64,000 nucleotides of DNA from Paenibacillus sp. BJ-4 (GTDB taxonomy: Bacteria; Bacillota; Bacilli; Paenibacillales; Paenibacillaceae), in the NCBI RefSeq assembly GCF_020404765.1, contig NZ_JAIVEM010000027.1:124001-188000 (forward strand), read 5' to 3'. The notes below the pieces were generated by a model, which searched no databases, was not told where the DNA came from, and worked only from the letters and a program-made list of their open reading frames with translations. This document shows, in pieces, positions 18,218-26,310 of this stretch. How positions within the stretch are numbered: the first letter of the stretch is position 1; each line of letters opens with the position of its first letter. Made by a program: the position numbers and the translations under genes.

Positions 18218-18571
18218 TAATACTAAGATCATGCGGTTGATTCATAACCCAGATGATATCAAAATCTTCTATTAGACAGTTCTCAAATTCACGATCAATT
18301 TCCCCGTACAACTCTATTTTGCTGTCTACCTGAATCACGTCTCCGAAAACCTTCTGGTTCTTCATGGTCAGGCTGTTCACCAAGCAAATGCTTGGTTCCC
18401 ATCCCAAATCTATAAAACCGTTAAGAATAAATGCTTGGTCCAGACTCTTATTGTGCTCTCATGCTCTAATTTCTCCTCTTTTTTTATCCTTAATCTAGGA
18501 ACGATAACTGCAACTGACAAGACCATAATCAGGGCACACAAAATCAAGTAGAAAGCCTTAATTTTTCTCAT
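18204..18571 (-). pseudogene. Broken membrane-anchored protein gene
   Basis: From ATG 18571 the product begins MRKIKAFYLILCALIMVLSV, a single N-terminal transmembrane anchor, followed by a charged stretch. Around 18445 the frame is lost, and the continuation LDQAFILNGFIDLGWEPSIC lies in another frame and runs to the stop at 18204 (DLSINYKG). Joined, this would give a small anchored protein of about 120 residues with an acidic extracytoplasmic domain. No family was recognised. It lies in the same decayed immunity-gene stretch. Confidence 0.5.
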
Positions 18572-18605
18572 CCTTGAACAGCGTGATAGCAAAGCTGCAC
18601 TAAGA

Positions 18606-18629
18606 CAAAAAAGGTGCCCCAAAGCACCT
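18606..18629 (-). terminator. Terminator downstream of the GMC oxidoreductase
   Basis: On the minus strand AGGTGC-TTTGGG-GCACCT is followed by TTTTTT. It lies about 230 bases past the stop at 18857 with no intact gene between. The intervening stretch (18630-18856) shows no coding sequence. Confidence 0.7.
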
Positions 18630-18856
18630 ATGTCTGCTCTATTACACAGACTCAGCAACGCCAAATGCAACTAAACCCTGCGCAGTATGTTATACTGCCG
18701 TCAGCATCACTTGACCGTCGAGAGCAGAGCCTGGAACGTAATCCATACTGATCTTTCTATTAAGGATAATCTATATGAAGCGAGTTATGAAATCCAGCTT
18801 TTGGTTAAGGTATGACACTACCGCAAATTTCGGCTCCTGCCCGCATAAGCATAAGT

Positions 18857-20491
18857 TCAATCGTTATTTTGAAATTGCCGTATAATATGGTCAGCTGTTC
18901 GGATCGATAGAGCGATGGTAGTTAACGTCGGATTAGCCGCAGACATGGAAGGCAGCATGCTGTTGTCCGCAACAAACAATCCCGAAACACCAAAAATTTC
19001 ACCATAAGGGTTGGCCGCTGCGGTAGAAGAATCTTGACCAATACGGCATGTTCCGACGTAGTGCCGCTCCCTTCCTGGTACATGTCTGCATATTTCAGAG
19101 GTTAAGGATACCCCAGTGGCATTAACAACATTCTTTACCCCTGCAATAGTTTGACGAATAACTCGTTGATCAGTTTCACTATAGGAAAAATGCACCCGAA
19201 TCTTTGGAACACCATATTCATCTTTCCTATCAGGATCCAGAGTCAAATAATTATCAAAATGAGATTCGAGTTTGCAATAGGCATGAAAATTGATCGGAAT
19301 CTCCTTCAATACAGGCTGCATATCATACTTATACAAATAATATTTGTCATTTCTCCTAATATCAACTTGAAATGGAGTGCCTTCTTCCTCAGGAACTACT
19401 ATACTAAGTGCCCCCAGTACCTCAGGAAAAACTCCCCGACTCACTGTTCCTTGTGCAATCACAGCCCCGTGATCAGTAAGGTAATGGCCAATCGCCCTTC
19501 CTGTTACACCTGAATGAAGCAAAATACGCGGGGTTTCCAATGTACTTGCCGATAAGACTACTTTTTTGGCTCTGATACGGTGTGACTTTTTGTCCTGTGA
19601 AACGACTTCAATCCCGACAATGCGTCCATGGTCGGTAAGCACCTTCACTGCACGGGTATTTACTGACAGATCAACGGGTCTACGATTCATGGCATATGCG
19701 AAAAATATTATCGAGCTAAAAAATACGTTGGAGTTTATCACACCATATTGCGTTGGCTCTAAATTTAAGGACATAGGTCTGTGCGTTGCCTTATAATAAC
19801 CATGTTGACGAAGCCTTCCTAACATAATTTCCGAAATAGGAGATCCTTTGGATATATTCGTGTTCACATTCATGATTGCTTCTGCTGCTGAATAGTAATA
19901 ATTCATCTCTTGCAAAGAAATAGGCCAACGTAATAATTCTGAATTTGCCATTCGTGGAGTTAGATTTGACCAAAATAATGTTGCACCACCAAAAACAATT
20001 TTACTCATTGCTCCCGGAAGTTCCGGAAGCTCTTCGCCATAAAAACCGAACTTATTGGTGACTAGCGAAGAGTTCTGCTGATAGTTAATTGTAGGCAGAT
20101 TCATGGCATGTGTAGGCAGAAAAAGATCTCCTGCCTCAACAACGCCAATCTTTTTCCCGTTGTTTCCCCATTGATCTGCTAGCCTCCAAAGTACCGCGCC
20201 TCCTCCGGCACCACTTCCTACAATCAACACATCGTATTCAATCTCTACCATTTTTTCCAAGGGGGTAATTTGAATCCACTGATTCAACTCAGGATTTACA
20301 ATCGGCAAGGAACAATAGGAAGCATCCAATGGTTCGTCAGAAGACGTATTCTTTGGACCGCATTCCATGAACTGCTGGGATCGTTCTGCTGTTCCAAGAA
20401 TATTCAAATTGCCTAAGCTTACTTTTGCACTCTCCAAAGAACGAGGACTGCCGTTTTGTTCTCTGTTCATACCACGGTTCAGGAACTCCAT
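18857..20491 (-). CDS. GMC-family FAD-dependent oxidoreductase
   Basis: A 544-residue protein with the dinucleotide-binding motif VGSGAGGG (about residue 80) near its N-terminus, a central substrate-binding region, and the GMC C-terminal part with HYVGTCRIG and ADNSMLPSMSAANPTLTT. Such enzymes oxidise alcohols, sugars or sterols using FAD. I take the ATG at 20491, with GGGAGGTG nine bases upstream, over an ATG 15 codons earlier. About 70 residues precede the FAD motif, which is unusual for a bare GMC enzyme; there is no signal peptide. It resembles gluconate/choline-type dehydrogenases, but no partner subunit or cytochrome gene is adjacent, so the substrate is unknown. Confidence 0.82.
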   Translation of the reverse strand: MEFLNRGMNREQNGSPRSLESAKVSLGNLNILGTAERSQQFMECGPKNTSSDEPLDASYCSLPIVNPELNQWIQITPLEKMVEIEYDVLIVGSGAGGGAVLWRLADQWGNNGKKIGVVEAGDLFLPTHAMNLPTINYQQNSSLVTNKFGFYGEELPELPGAMSKIVFGGATLFWSNLTPRMANSELLRWPISLQEMNYYYSAAEAIMNVNTNISKGSPISEIMLGRLRQHGYYKATHRPMSLNLEPTQYGVINSNVFFSSIIFFAYAMNRRPVDLSVNTRAVKVLTDHGRIVGIEVVSQDKKSHRIRAKKVVLSASTLETPRILLHSGVTGRAIGHYLTDHGAVIAQGTVSRGVFPEVLGALSIVVPEEEGTPFQVDIRRNDKYYLYKYDMQPVLKEIPINFHAYCKLESHFDNYLTLDPDRKDEYGVPKIRVHFSYSETDQRVIRQTIAGVKNVVNATGVSLTSEICRHVPGRERHYVGTCRIGQDSSTAAANPYGEIFGVSGLFVADNSMLPSMSAANPTLTTIALSIRTADHIIRQFQNND

Positions 20492-20757
20492 TGTTCCAAC
20501 ACACCTCCCGAGAAATTCATGGCGCCTGTTAAGCAATATTATTTTACGTTATGTATATTCAATGACAGGGTAATCAAATTCGGATTCATTGGACCTATTC
20601 GAAAGTATCCACTTGAGGTGGTATTCTTTTACACTTCCAATTGTACTGTACATTTTGGTAATTTATAACTTTTTTTCGCAGTCAATCCGCATCTTGACCC
20701 TTCCATTTCCGCTAATTGGCCTACCCGCATACCGATTCGTAGTGACAATAAATTTCA

Positions 20758-20779
20758 AATGAATTATTGCAAATTCATT
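20758..20779. promoter_or_regulatory. Inverted repeat between divergent genes, candidate operator
   Basis: AATGAATT-attgca-AATTCATT is a perfect eight-base dyad in the 480-base gap between the GMC gene and the LOG-family gene. Nothing else was recognised in this gap, which must hold both promoters. Confidence 0.35.
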
Positions 20780-20973
20780 CGGTTAGAATACTTGTGGAAA
20801 CAACCAATTCGATCCTGTCGAATTGAGAACCCTTCAAAGTTAAGATTCTGCAAATACCGCGATAACCGGTACTTTAGCGGTAGACCGCGGCATTCCACTG
20901 AGATGATGGGTGACTTTTCCGTACCATTGCAGTAGAAAAACGACGTGAAAATAACAATTATTGGGAGCGAACA

Positions 20974-22095
20974 ATGAATAAAACAGTTGAAGTGATCATG
21001 CATCCCCCATTTAACCCAATACACAGTGGGCTATATAACCCGGATGAATTATATAAGAACTTTGATCCCCATAACACGCTCAGCGTGTCAGTGACCCCGG
21101 ATTTTCAAAACCTTATATATTTCCATCAAAAAGGACTCACCGCCGTCTCGGACCCTTACGCCGCTATGATGGAAGCCTTGCATGACGCTTCAGTCGGGCT
21201 TGGACTGAGGTCATTTTTGGCCAACGAGATGCGATCCGGGAGACGTCCTGTTTCCATTATGGGGGGGCACAAGGAGCCGCGCGGCAGCGAGACATACTGC
21301 AAGGTTGCACACATTGCCCAGAAGCTTTCTGAATCCGGCTTTATCGTCGTTAGCGGCGGCGGACCTGGTTGTATGGAAGCAACGCATCTGGGGGCGCTTT
21401 ATGCCGGACGCTCCGCAGATCAGCTTACTTCCGCCATCAACAGATTGCATGAAGCATATGCCGATTTTCCGGTAGACATGCAGTACATCCTCGTACACAA
21501 AGAAAATATGTGGACTATCAATGAAGATCTAATGAGCAAACTCCACGCATGGATGCTCCCTGCTTGGGAGATTGCCCAGGAGCTTAAGAACCAACTCACC
21601 CCCATCAATAACAGTTTGGCTGTACCAACCTGGCATTATGGACACGAACCGTTCACACCGCTTGCAACCCACGTAGCAAAGTACTTTCTCAACAGTACAC
21701 GGGAAGACGTCCTTCTATCATTGGCATCTTGCGGTATTGTTTTTTCCGAGGGGAGGGCGGGTACGATTCAAGAGGTGTTCCAGGATGCTGCGCAAATTTT
21801 TTACCGCGGCAAGAAAGACAACGTCCCCAACCCGATTACATCAATGTTATTTCTGGATCGTAATTTCTGGGAGGTCCCTGATGTCCCCGATGGAAAAGTA
21901 CACGTTCCCGTGATGGACTTGCTTAAACAGCTCTTCGTTGTTTCAAAAAACATGACCGAGGAGCAATTCAAACGCTATATCCGTCTTGTTGATGATACTG
22001 ATGAAGTGGTGAAGATCATTATTGAAAATGCGCCGTCCGCTGACCAGGTTGTGCATAAGCTCTCCAGGTTTGGCATCAAAGATATCAACCTGTAG
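20974..22095 (+). CDS. LOG-family / Rossmann-fold nucleotide-binding protein
   Basis: A 373-residue protein with the glycine-rich VSGGGPGCMEA (about residues 128-138) and GRAGTIQEVFQDA (about 263-275). The latter matches the PGGxGTxxE motif of the LOG/lysine decarboxylase-like family, with R-A in place of G-x. LOG enzymes release bases from nucleoside monophosphates; distant family members act on other nucleotides or are enzymes of antiviral systems. The protein is longer than ordinary LOG (about 190 residues), with extra N- and C-terminal parts. GGGAGCG precedes the ATG. It is 42 bases upstream of a nuclease/phosphatase gene on the same strand, so they are probably one operon. Confidence 0.75.
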   Translation: MNKTVEVIMHPPFNPIHSGLYNPDELYKNFDPHNTLSVSVTPDFQNLIYFHQKGLTAVSDPYAAMMEALHDASVGLGLRSFLANEMRSGRRPVSIMGGHKEPRGSETYCKVAHIAQKLSESGFIVVSGGGPGCMEATHLGALYAGRSADQLTSAINRLHEAYADFPVDMQYILVHKENMWTINEDLMSKLHAWMLPAWEIAQELKNQLTPINNSLAVPTWHYGHEPFTPLATHVAKYFLNSTREDVLLSLASCGIVFSEGRAGTIQEVFQDAAQIFYRGKKDNVPNPITSMLFLDRNFWEVPDVPDGKVHVPVMDLLKQLFVVSKNMTEEQFKRYIRLVDDTDEVVKIIIENAPSADQVVHKLSRFGIKDINL

Positions 22096-22137
22096 TTCAT
22101 GGCTGATTATATACCATAAGGATGAGGAGGAATCTGG

Positions 22138-23265
22138 TTGAGGCTAGCTTCTTACAATGTCGAAAATCTCTTTGAACGGGCCAAGATACTAAATCAGACC
22201 GAATGGGGAATTGGAGCTGATCCGGATCATAGGCTCTTCTCCGGCCAAAAAGTATTGGAAGAGGTTGCAAAACTTAATGCGCTTGTAGCTCAGCAGATCT
22301 ACAGTCCATCCGATAAAGTTGAGATTGCGCGCTTAATGGAGGCACTTGGACTCAAAGAAAGAGATGAGTCAGATTTTGTTATCCTGCGCAGGAATCGGGG
22401 AAAACTTGTTTCCAGAAAGTATGGTGCCTTAAAGGTCGTGGCGAACGGCCGCGATGATTGGATTGGATGGTTTGAGTTAACGACGGAAGCGATAAACGAG
22501 CACGCTACGCAGAACACTGCGAGGGTAATCCGAAACATTGACGCCCAAATCATGGTGGTGGTAGAGGCTGAGAATAGGCCCTCACTTGTAATGTTTAACG
22601 AACAGATACTTTATCCCATTGCCAACTGGCTTTATGATCATGCGCTCTTGATCGATGGGAATGACAGCCGCGGTATCGATGTCGGACTTTTTACACGGGC
22701 ACCGTATGCAGTGGATTTTATGCGAAGCCATGTTGATGATAGGGTGGATGGTAAGCTAGTGTTTAACCGTGATTGCGCAGAATACCACATTCCGCTGCCG
22801 GAAAATCGAAGCCTGGTCATTTTGGCTAACCATTTCAAGAGCAAAGCAAATGACGATAAAGCACTTAGAAAGAAGCAGGCGAAGCGGGTCCGCGAAATTT
22901 ATGAGCATCTGCGTGCTTCGAATATAGATCTGATTGCCGTGATGGGGGATCTTAACGATACTCCGGATAGTGACCCTCTTGCCCCACTTCTACAGGACGG
23001 TTCCGATCTTAAAGACGCCAGTGAGATCGAAGGTTTTGATTTTGCCGGCAGACCTGGCACTTGGGGAGACGGTGACGCCAAGGACAAAATTGACTATATT
23101 CTGATGTCGCCTGCGCTATTCCGGCTCGCCCGGGGCGGAGGCATCTACCGTGAGGGCGTTTGGGGCGGGAAGGACGGAACTCTGTTTCCTCATCTTCCTG
23201 AAATTACGAACGCAGCGCAGGCTGCATCTGACCATGCAGCAATCTACGTAGATCTGGACATTTAG
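22138..23265 (+). CDS. Endonuclease/exonuclease/phosphatase (EEP) family protein
   Basis: A 375-residue protein with the EEP superfamily residues: N in SYNVENLF near the start, E in VVEAENRPS, H in ANHFKSK, the D-x-N motif in MGDLNDTPDSD and the final S-D-H in AASDHAAIYV. These metal-dependent enzymes cleave phosphodiester or phosphomonoester bonds in DNA, RNA, nucleotides or lipids. There is no signal peptide, so it acts in the cytoplasm. It starts with TTG at 22138, supported by GATGAGGAGG about eight bases upstream. It pairs with the LOG-family gene; together they might process a nucleotide signal, but this is inference. Confidence 0.8.
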   Translation: MRLASYNVENLFERAKILNQTEWGIGADPDHRLFSGQKVLEEVAKLNALVAQQIYSPSDKVEIARLMEALGLKERDESDFVILRRNRGKLVSRKYGALKVVANGRDDWIGWFELTTEAINEHATQNTARVIRNIDAQIMVVVEAENRPSLVMFNEQILYPIANWLYDHALLIDGNDSRGIDVGLFTRAPYAVDFMRSHVDDRVDGKLVFNRDCAEYHIPLPENRSLVILANHFKSKANDDKALRKKQAKRVREIYEHLRASNIDLIAVMGDLNDTPDSDPLAPLLQDGSDLKDASEIEGFDFAGRPGTWGDGDAKDKIDYILMSPALFRLARGGGIYREGVWGGKDGTLFPHLPEITNAAQAASDHAAIYVDLDI

Positions 23266-23403
23266 ATTAAAGAGCGTTGAACGAGCGTAAACATATGACT
23301 GAGCTGCGGCTTCAACATATGCAAGCAGAGAAACAATTCTCTCACTATGATCTCCAAACTCAGAAGCATTTTTTCTCGGTAAGGAGAAGCCAGCAGCTAA
23401 TAA

Positions 23404-24223
23404 GGCACTGCCCCCTGTAAATGAGACTGGGCTCCCCCCCTAACAAGTCTGAGCAGCCAGTCGTTGGAATTCAATCGGCGACTGGTTTTTTAGTTTCATT
23501 TGAATTCGAATCAAGTTCTAGTAGGTAATGTAGTCTCGAACGGTCTGTTCAAAGATTACCGTCGTTGTGCAGGTTAACCCTTCTAGATAGAACGTTTCAG
23601 ACTTTAGCGTGGAATGAAACGATTCAATGGGGGCTTTATCAGCAGGCGTTCCCTTGCGGGACATACTCATGGTAATGCCTTTTCCTTTTACAGCCTTTTG
23701 GTACGCAAAGGAGGTGTAGACACTGCCCTGGTCACTATGAAGTAGCATCTTTTCCTGCTTTGGAAGTTGGTTTAACGTATCCAAAACAAAAGAAGTGTCT
23801 TGCTTATCTGCTATACTGTCAGCTACAATTTCTCCGTTGTACAGGTCTATAATGCTAGAGAAATACAGCATCTTACCGCCAAACGGCAAATAGGTAATGT
23901 CTGTAACGAGTTTTTGCAGAGGGGCTTCGGCGTGGAATTGGCGCACCAGCAAATTTTCGGCCGGTTGTATGGGTTTCCCGTGACCTTTCGTTTTTCATCC
24001 TCATACGGCACTGGAGCCCCTCACACTGCATGATCCGTTGGACTCGTTTATGATTCACGCGTTGTTCTTTTCGAAGGACCCCCGTGATTTTCCGATACCT
24101 TTCTACTGATAGCTAACTCGTGTTGCCAACGCAAAAACACTCCAAGGTTATCTCCATATCTTACGACATGGTTTCATTCTCTTGAAGGTGTTTTGATTTG
24201 TCTCACGTTATGGGGTCAGTCCC
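23404..24223 (-). mobile_element. Degenerate IS3-family insertion sequence
   Basis: Imperfect terminal inverted repeats (ACTGCCCCCTGTAAATGAG at 23407 and, reversed, ACTGACCCCATAACGTGAG ending at 24220) bracket a decayed orfB transposase. At about 820 bp it is much shorter than a full IS3 element (1.2-1.5 kb), and orfA is missing. It lies between the cargo and the transposon ends. Confidence 0.6.
23425..24058 (-). pseudogene. IS3-family transposase OrfB, frameshifted and with internal stop
   Basis: The minus strand begins NHKRVQRIMQCEGLQCRMR, the helical region before the IS3 integrase core. The frame shifts near 23950, and the core follows with its three catalytic acids: D in VTDITYLPFG, D in LHSDQGSVY and E in APIESFHSTLK. 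At 23518 a TAG interrupts the conserved ...DYITY-Y-N end; beyond it the frame continues through NLIRIQMKLKNQSPIEFQRL to the natural stop. The frameshift and nonsense change make it inactive. Confidence 0.8.
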
Positions 24224-24227
24224 CCCG

Positions 24228-24341
24228 TGCTCATCGGGCTTTTTATTAAATACTTACTAAGAAGAGATATTCTTGTTATCCGTCATTAATAATTAGTACA
24301 CAACTTTAATGTCTAGTACATGACTTTATTGTCTGTACACA
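24228..24341 (+). repeat. Tn7-type transposon end A with two abutting TnsB-like sites
   Basis: Read from the outer edge inward (reverse complement from 24341), the sequence is TGTGTACA followed by two abutting 20-base units, GACAATAAAGTCATGTACTA (24314-24333) and GACATTAAAGTTGTGTACTA (24294-24313). In Tn7 the tip TGTGGGCG is likewise eight bases before GACAATAAAG. Inward lies an AT-rich stretch and GCTCATCGGGCTTTT. The element interior is to the left, the side of the tns genes, so this is a candidate for the end of the tnsABC transposon. Confidence 0.75.
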
Positions 24342-24379
24342 TATGTAAAATAATGTAATTGATAGAATTACCGTCCAGA

Positions 24380-24632
24380 TTAGAACTTCGACGCTTCACG
24401 GTGATGCCAATCCCCATTACGGGACGGGAAAAGGAGCTACGATTTATCGGTTGGCGACCAATTTTCCATTTTCTACACGAAAGTCATCAATACGAACACT
24501 CGGGATGCCGTACACGTCATCGACGGTTTGCTCCACCATGAAACGGACTTGGCCATCGAGGTGCATTATACGGATACAGCCGGTTACACCGATCAAGTCT
24601 TTGGTTTAATGAATTTGCGCGGATTTCGCTAA
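24380..24632 (+). pseudogene. Tn3-family TnpA transposase fragment
   Basis: The plus strand reads TSTLHGDANPHYGTGKGATI, shifts frame near 24453, then DQFSIFYTKVINTNTRDA, then VIDGLLHHETDLAIEVHYTD and TAGYTDQVFGLM, ending at a stop at 24632. These are characteristic of the C-terminal region of Tn3-family transposases (DGLLxHETDL and HYTDTAGYTD). Only about 80 codons remain, trapped between two Tn7-type ends. Confidence 0.75.
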
Positions 24633-24716
24633 CAGGAAAGGATTCAAAGCTTTTGACTTGTTATGTAACTTATGCTCGTTCTGATTAAGCCCAAGCAGTC
24701 CCTTCTTTATATAATA

Positions 24717-24750
24717 AAAAAGCCTGATGATACTTGCTCATCGGGCTTTT
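24717..24750. terminator. Bidirectional terminator at transposon end B
   Basis: AAAAAAGCCTGATGA and TCATCGGGCTTTT form a hairpin with A and T flanks. Its right arm is repeated at 24229-24245 in end A, where the left arm has been lost. Confidence 0.6.
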
Positions 24751-24827
24751 GTTAAATACTTACTAAGAAAGAATATTATTATTGTTTAATATTAATAATT
24801 AGTACAAAACTTTATTGTCTGTAGACA
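24735..24827 (+). repeat. Tn7-type transposon end B, second copy with one TnsB-like site
   Basis: A direct repeat of end A. From the outer edge inward it reads TGTCTACA then GACAATAAAGTTTTGTACTA (24800-24819), then the shared ATTATTAAT stretch, TTAGTAAGTATTTAA and AAAAGCCCGATGAGC. It lacks the second 20-base unit of end A. It points the same way, so two related elements, or one element and a relic, ended here. Confidence 0.7.
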
Positions 24828-24890
24828 CCTTCGTATATTCGGACACCATACAACAACTCCATTAATGTATACCAATGAATAAATATTCAC

Positions 24891-24952
24891 TTCTCATTAA
24901 TTATGAAATTTTTTTCTCATTTAATCTGAAAGTTTTCTCACTAATTATGACA
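24891..24952 (+). repeat. Third transposon-like end with three 16-base repeats
   Basis: Three repeats of the form TTCTCAyTAATTATGA lie at 24891-24906, 24914-24929 and 24935-24950, spaced 23 and 21 bases. Reversed, the outer edge at 24952 begins TGTCATAATTAGTGAGAA. A TGT tip with repeats every 21-23 bases is the layout of a Tn7-like or related DDE transposon end, with a motif unlike ends A and B. Confidence 0.5.
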
Positions 24953-24981
24953 TCACACACTCACAGTGCTGTGAAAAAAAT

Positions 24982-26310
24982 CTAAATTTTATAAGCCTTC
25001 ATAGCTTTTCTTAGCTCTTTGAAAGTAGGGCGTTTGCCATACATTAAGACACCCGTACGGTAGATTTTGGCAGCCAGCCAGCCGAAGAACAGGATGGAGG
25101 CGACCAGAATGGCAAGTGACAGCCATATTTCTAGTAGGCTCGCCCGTTCCAAACCAATGCGCAGCAGCATGACGGTCGGAGAAAAGAACGGAATGTATCC
25201 GGCGACCTTGATGAACATCGTGTCAGGTGCAGCTATATTAAAGATACCGATATAGAAAGCCGCCAGTGACAGCACGGTAATCGGCATGATCGCTTGCCCC
25301 AGCTCCTCCGTACGGCTAACGATGGAGCCGACAGCCGCGAACAATACTGCGTACAGAAAGTAGCCGAGGATGTAAAAAATCAAACCATAACTGAGCACCG
25401 CAGTGTTCAATTGTGACAAATCCAGCCCGGCTGAGCTGAGGATAGCACCGTTATGCGGCAGCATCAGGTTGGCACACACAACGGCTGCAAAAACAGCAAT
25501 TTGCAACAGGCCGACCAAGAAGATGCCGATAATTTTGCCGAACATCTGGATCAACGGCGATACACTCGTGATGAGAATCTCCATAATGCGTGAGCTTTTT
25601 TCCGAAGTCACCTCTGAAGCAATCATATTGCCCGTCATCATCGACGAGGTGAAGAACAGTATCATCAGTATATAGACCAAGCCATAGTTAATCATAGAGG
25701 TCGCCTTATCCTTTGTCCCCGCAGCCCTCCCTGCCTCAGATGGACTATCCACTTCCCTGCTATTCACAGCTACTGGTGTGCTAATTTCACGAACTTGATC
25801 ATTGGTCAATGTATTCTCGCCAAGTATGGCCTTAACCTTTGCTGCCTGTAGTCCTGTTTGCAGCAATGTGATGACCGCCGGGGAGGGTTCTTTTTCTACA
25901 GATACGTACTCCACTTGGGGAAACGTTTCTTCCTTAGCGGCAGGCTCCTTGAGCTTCACGTATCCTTGCAGCTTCCCGTCCTTCAAGGCTTGCTGCATGG
26001 CCGGAGCCTGTGCGTTGTCATAACGCACCCAAGTGGCTGCCGGATTAGACTGCTCCTGAGTGAATTTCTCCAATTGATCCGCAATCTCTGTTCGGCTCCC
26101 GGCAATCAGTGCCAGACGAAGATGCTCGGCTGCTGTTTTCCCGGAGCCTCCTGCACCCCCAGCCGCTTCTCCCTTAAACAAGGAAATTATATAAGGCAGG
26201 TTCATGCCGAGGGTAATGAGCAAGGCCAATACCAGCGTCGTAATGATAAAAGATTTGGTTTTCGCCTTCTGACGAAACGTAAAGCCGATGACTGTACCTA
26301 ATCTATTCAT
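24982..26310 (-). CDS. ABC-2 type transporter permease, NatB-like
   Basis: A 442-residue membrane protein with one N-terminal transmembrane helix, a large extracytoplasmic loop (about residues 45-210) and a cluster of five or six helices in the C-terminal half, the layout of NatB/ABC2_membrane_3 permeases. NatAB-type pumps export sodium ions or other small molecules. The start chosen is ATG 26310, overlapping the end of the ATPase gene and preceded by AGGTGGGTG. It is the last gene of the GntR-led operon. Its stop codon (24982-24984) lies 29 bases from transposon end 24952, so its 3' end may be the element's attachment site. Confidence 0.85.
   Translation of the reverse strand: MNRLGTVIGFTFRQKAKTKSFIITTLVLALLITLGMNLPYIISLFKGEAAGGAGGSGKTAAEHLRLALIAGSRTEIADQLEKFTQEQSNPAATWVRYDNAQAPAMQQALKDGKLQGYVKLKEPAAKEETFPQVEYVSVEKEPSPAVITLLQTGLQAAKVKAILGENTLTNDQVREISTPVAVNSREVDSPSEAGRAAGTKDKATSMINYGLVYILMILFFTSSMMTGNMIASEVTSEKSSRIMEILITSVSPLIQMFGKIIGIFLVGLLQIAVFAAVVCANLMLPHNGAILSSAGLDLSQLNTAVLSYGLIFYILGYFLYAVLFAAVGSIVSRTEELGQAIMPITVLSLAAFYIGIFNIAAPDTMFIKVAGYIPFFSPTVMLLRIGLERASLLEIWLSLAILVASILFFGWLAAKIYRTGVLMYGKRPTFKELRKAMKAYKI

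Noticed and set aside
20734..20748. GTGACAATAAATTTC near the LOG gene promoter
   Set aside because: Resembles GACAATAAAG but lacks the GTnnTGTACTA part, a tip and a second unit.
21211..21608. Minus-strand open frames within the LOG gene
   Set aside because: Shadows of a GC-rich real gene, without start signals or recognisable domains.
24961..24980. TCACAG-tg-CTGTGA palindrome as terminator of the ABC operon
   Set aside because: On the minus strand the T run comes before the hairpin, not after it, so it cannot be a normal terminator for that operon.
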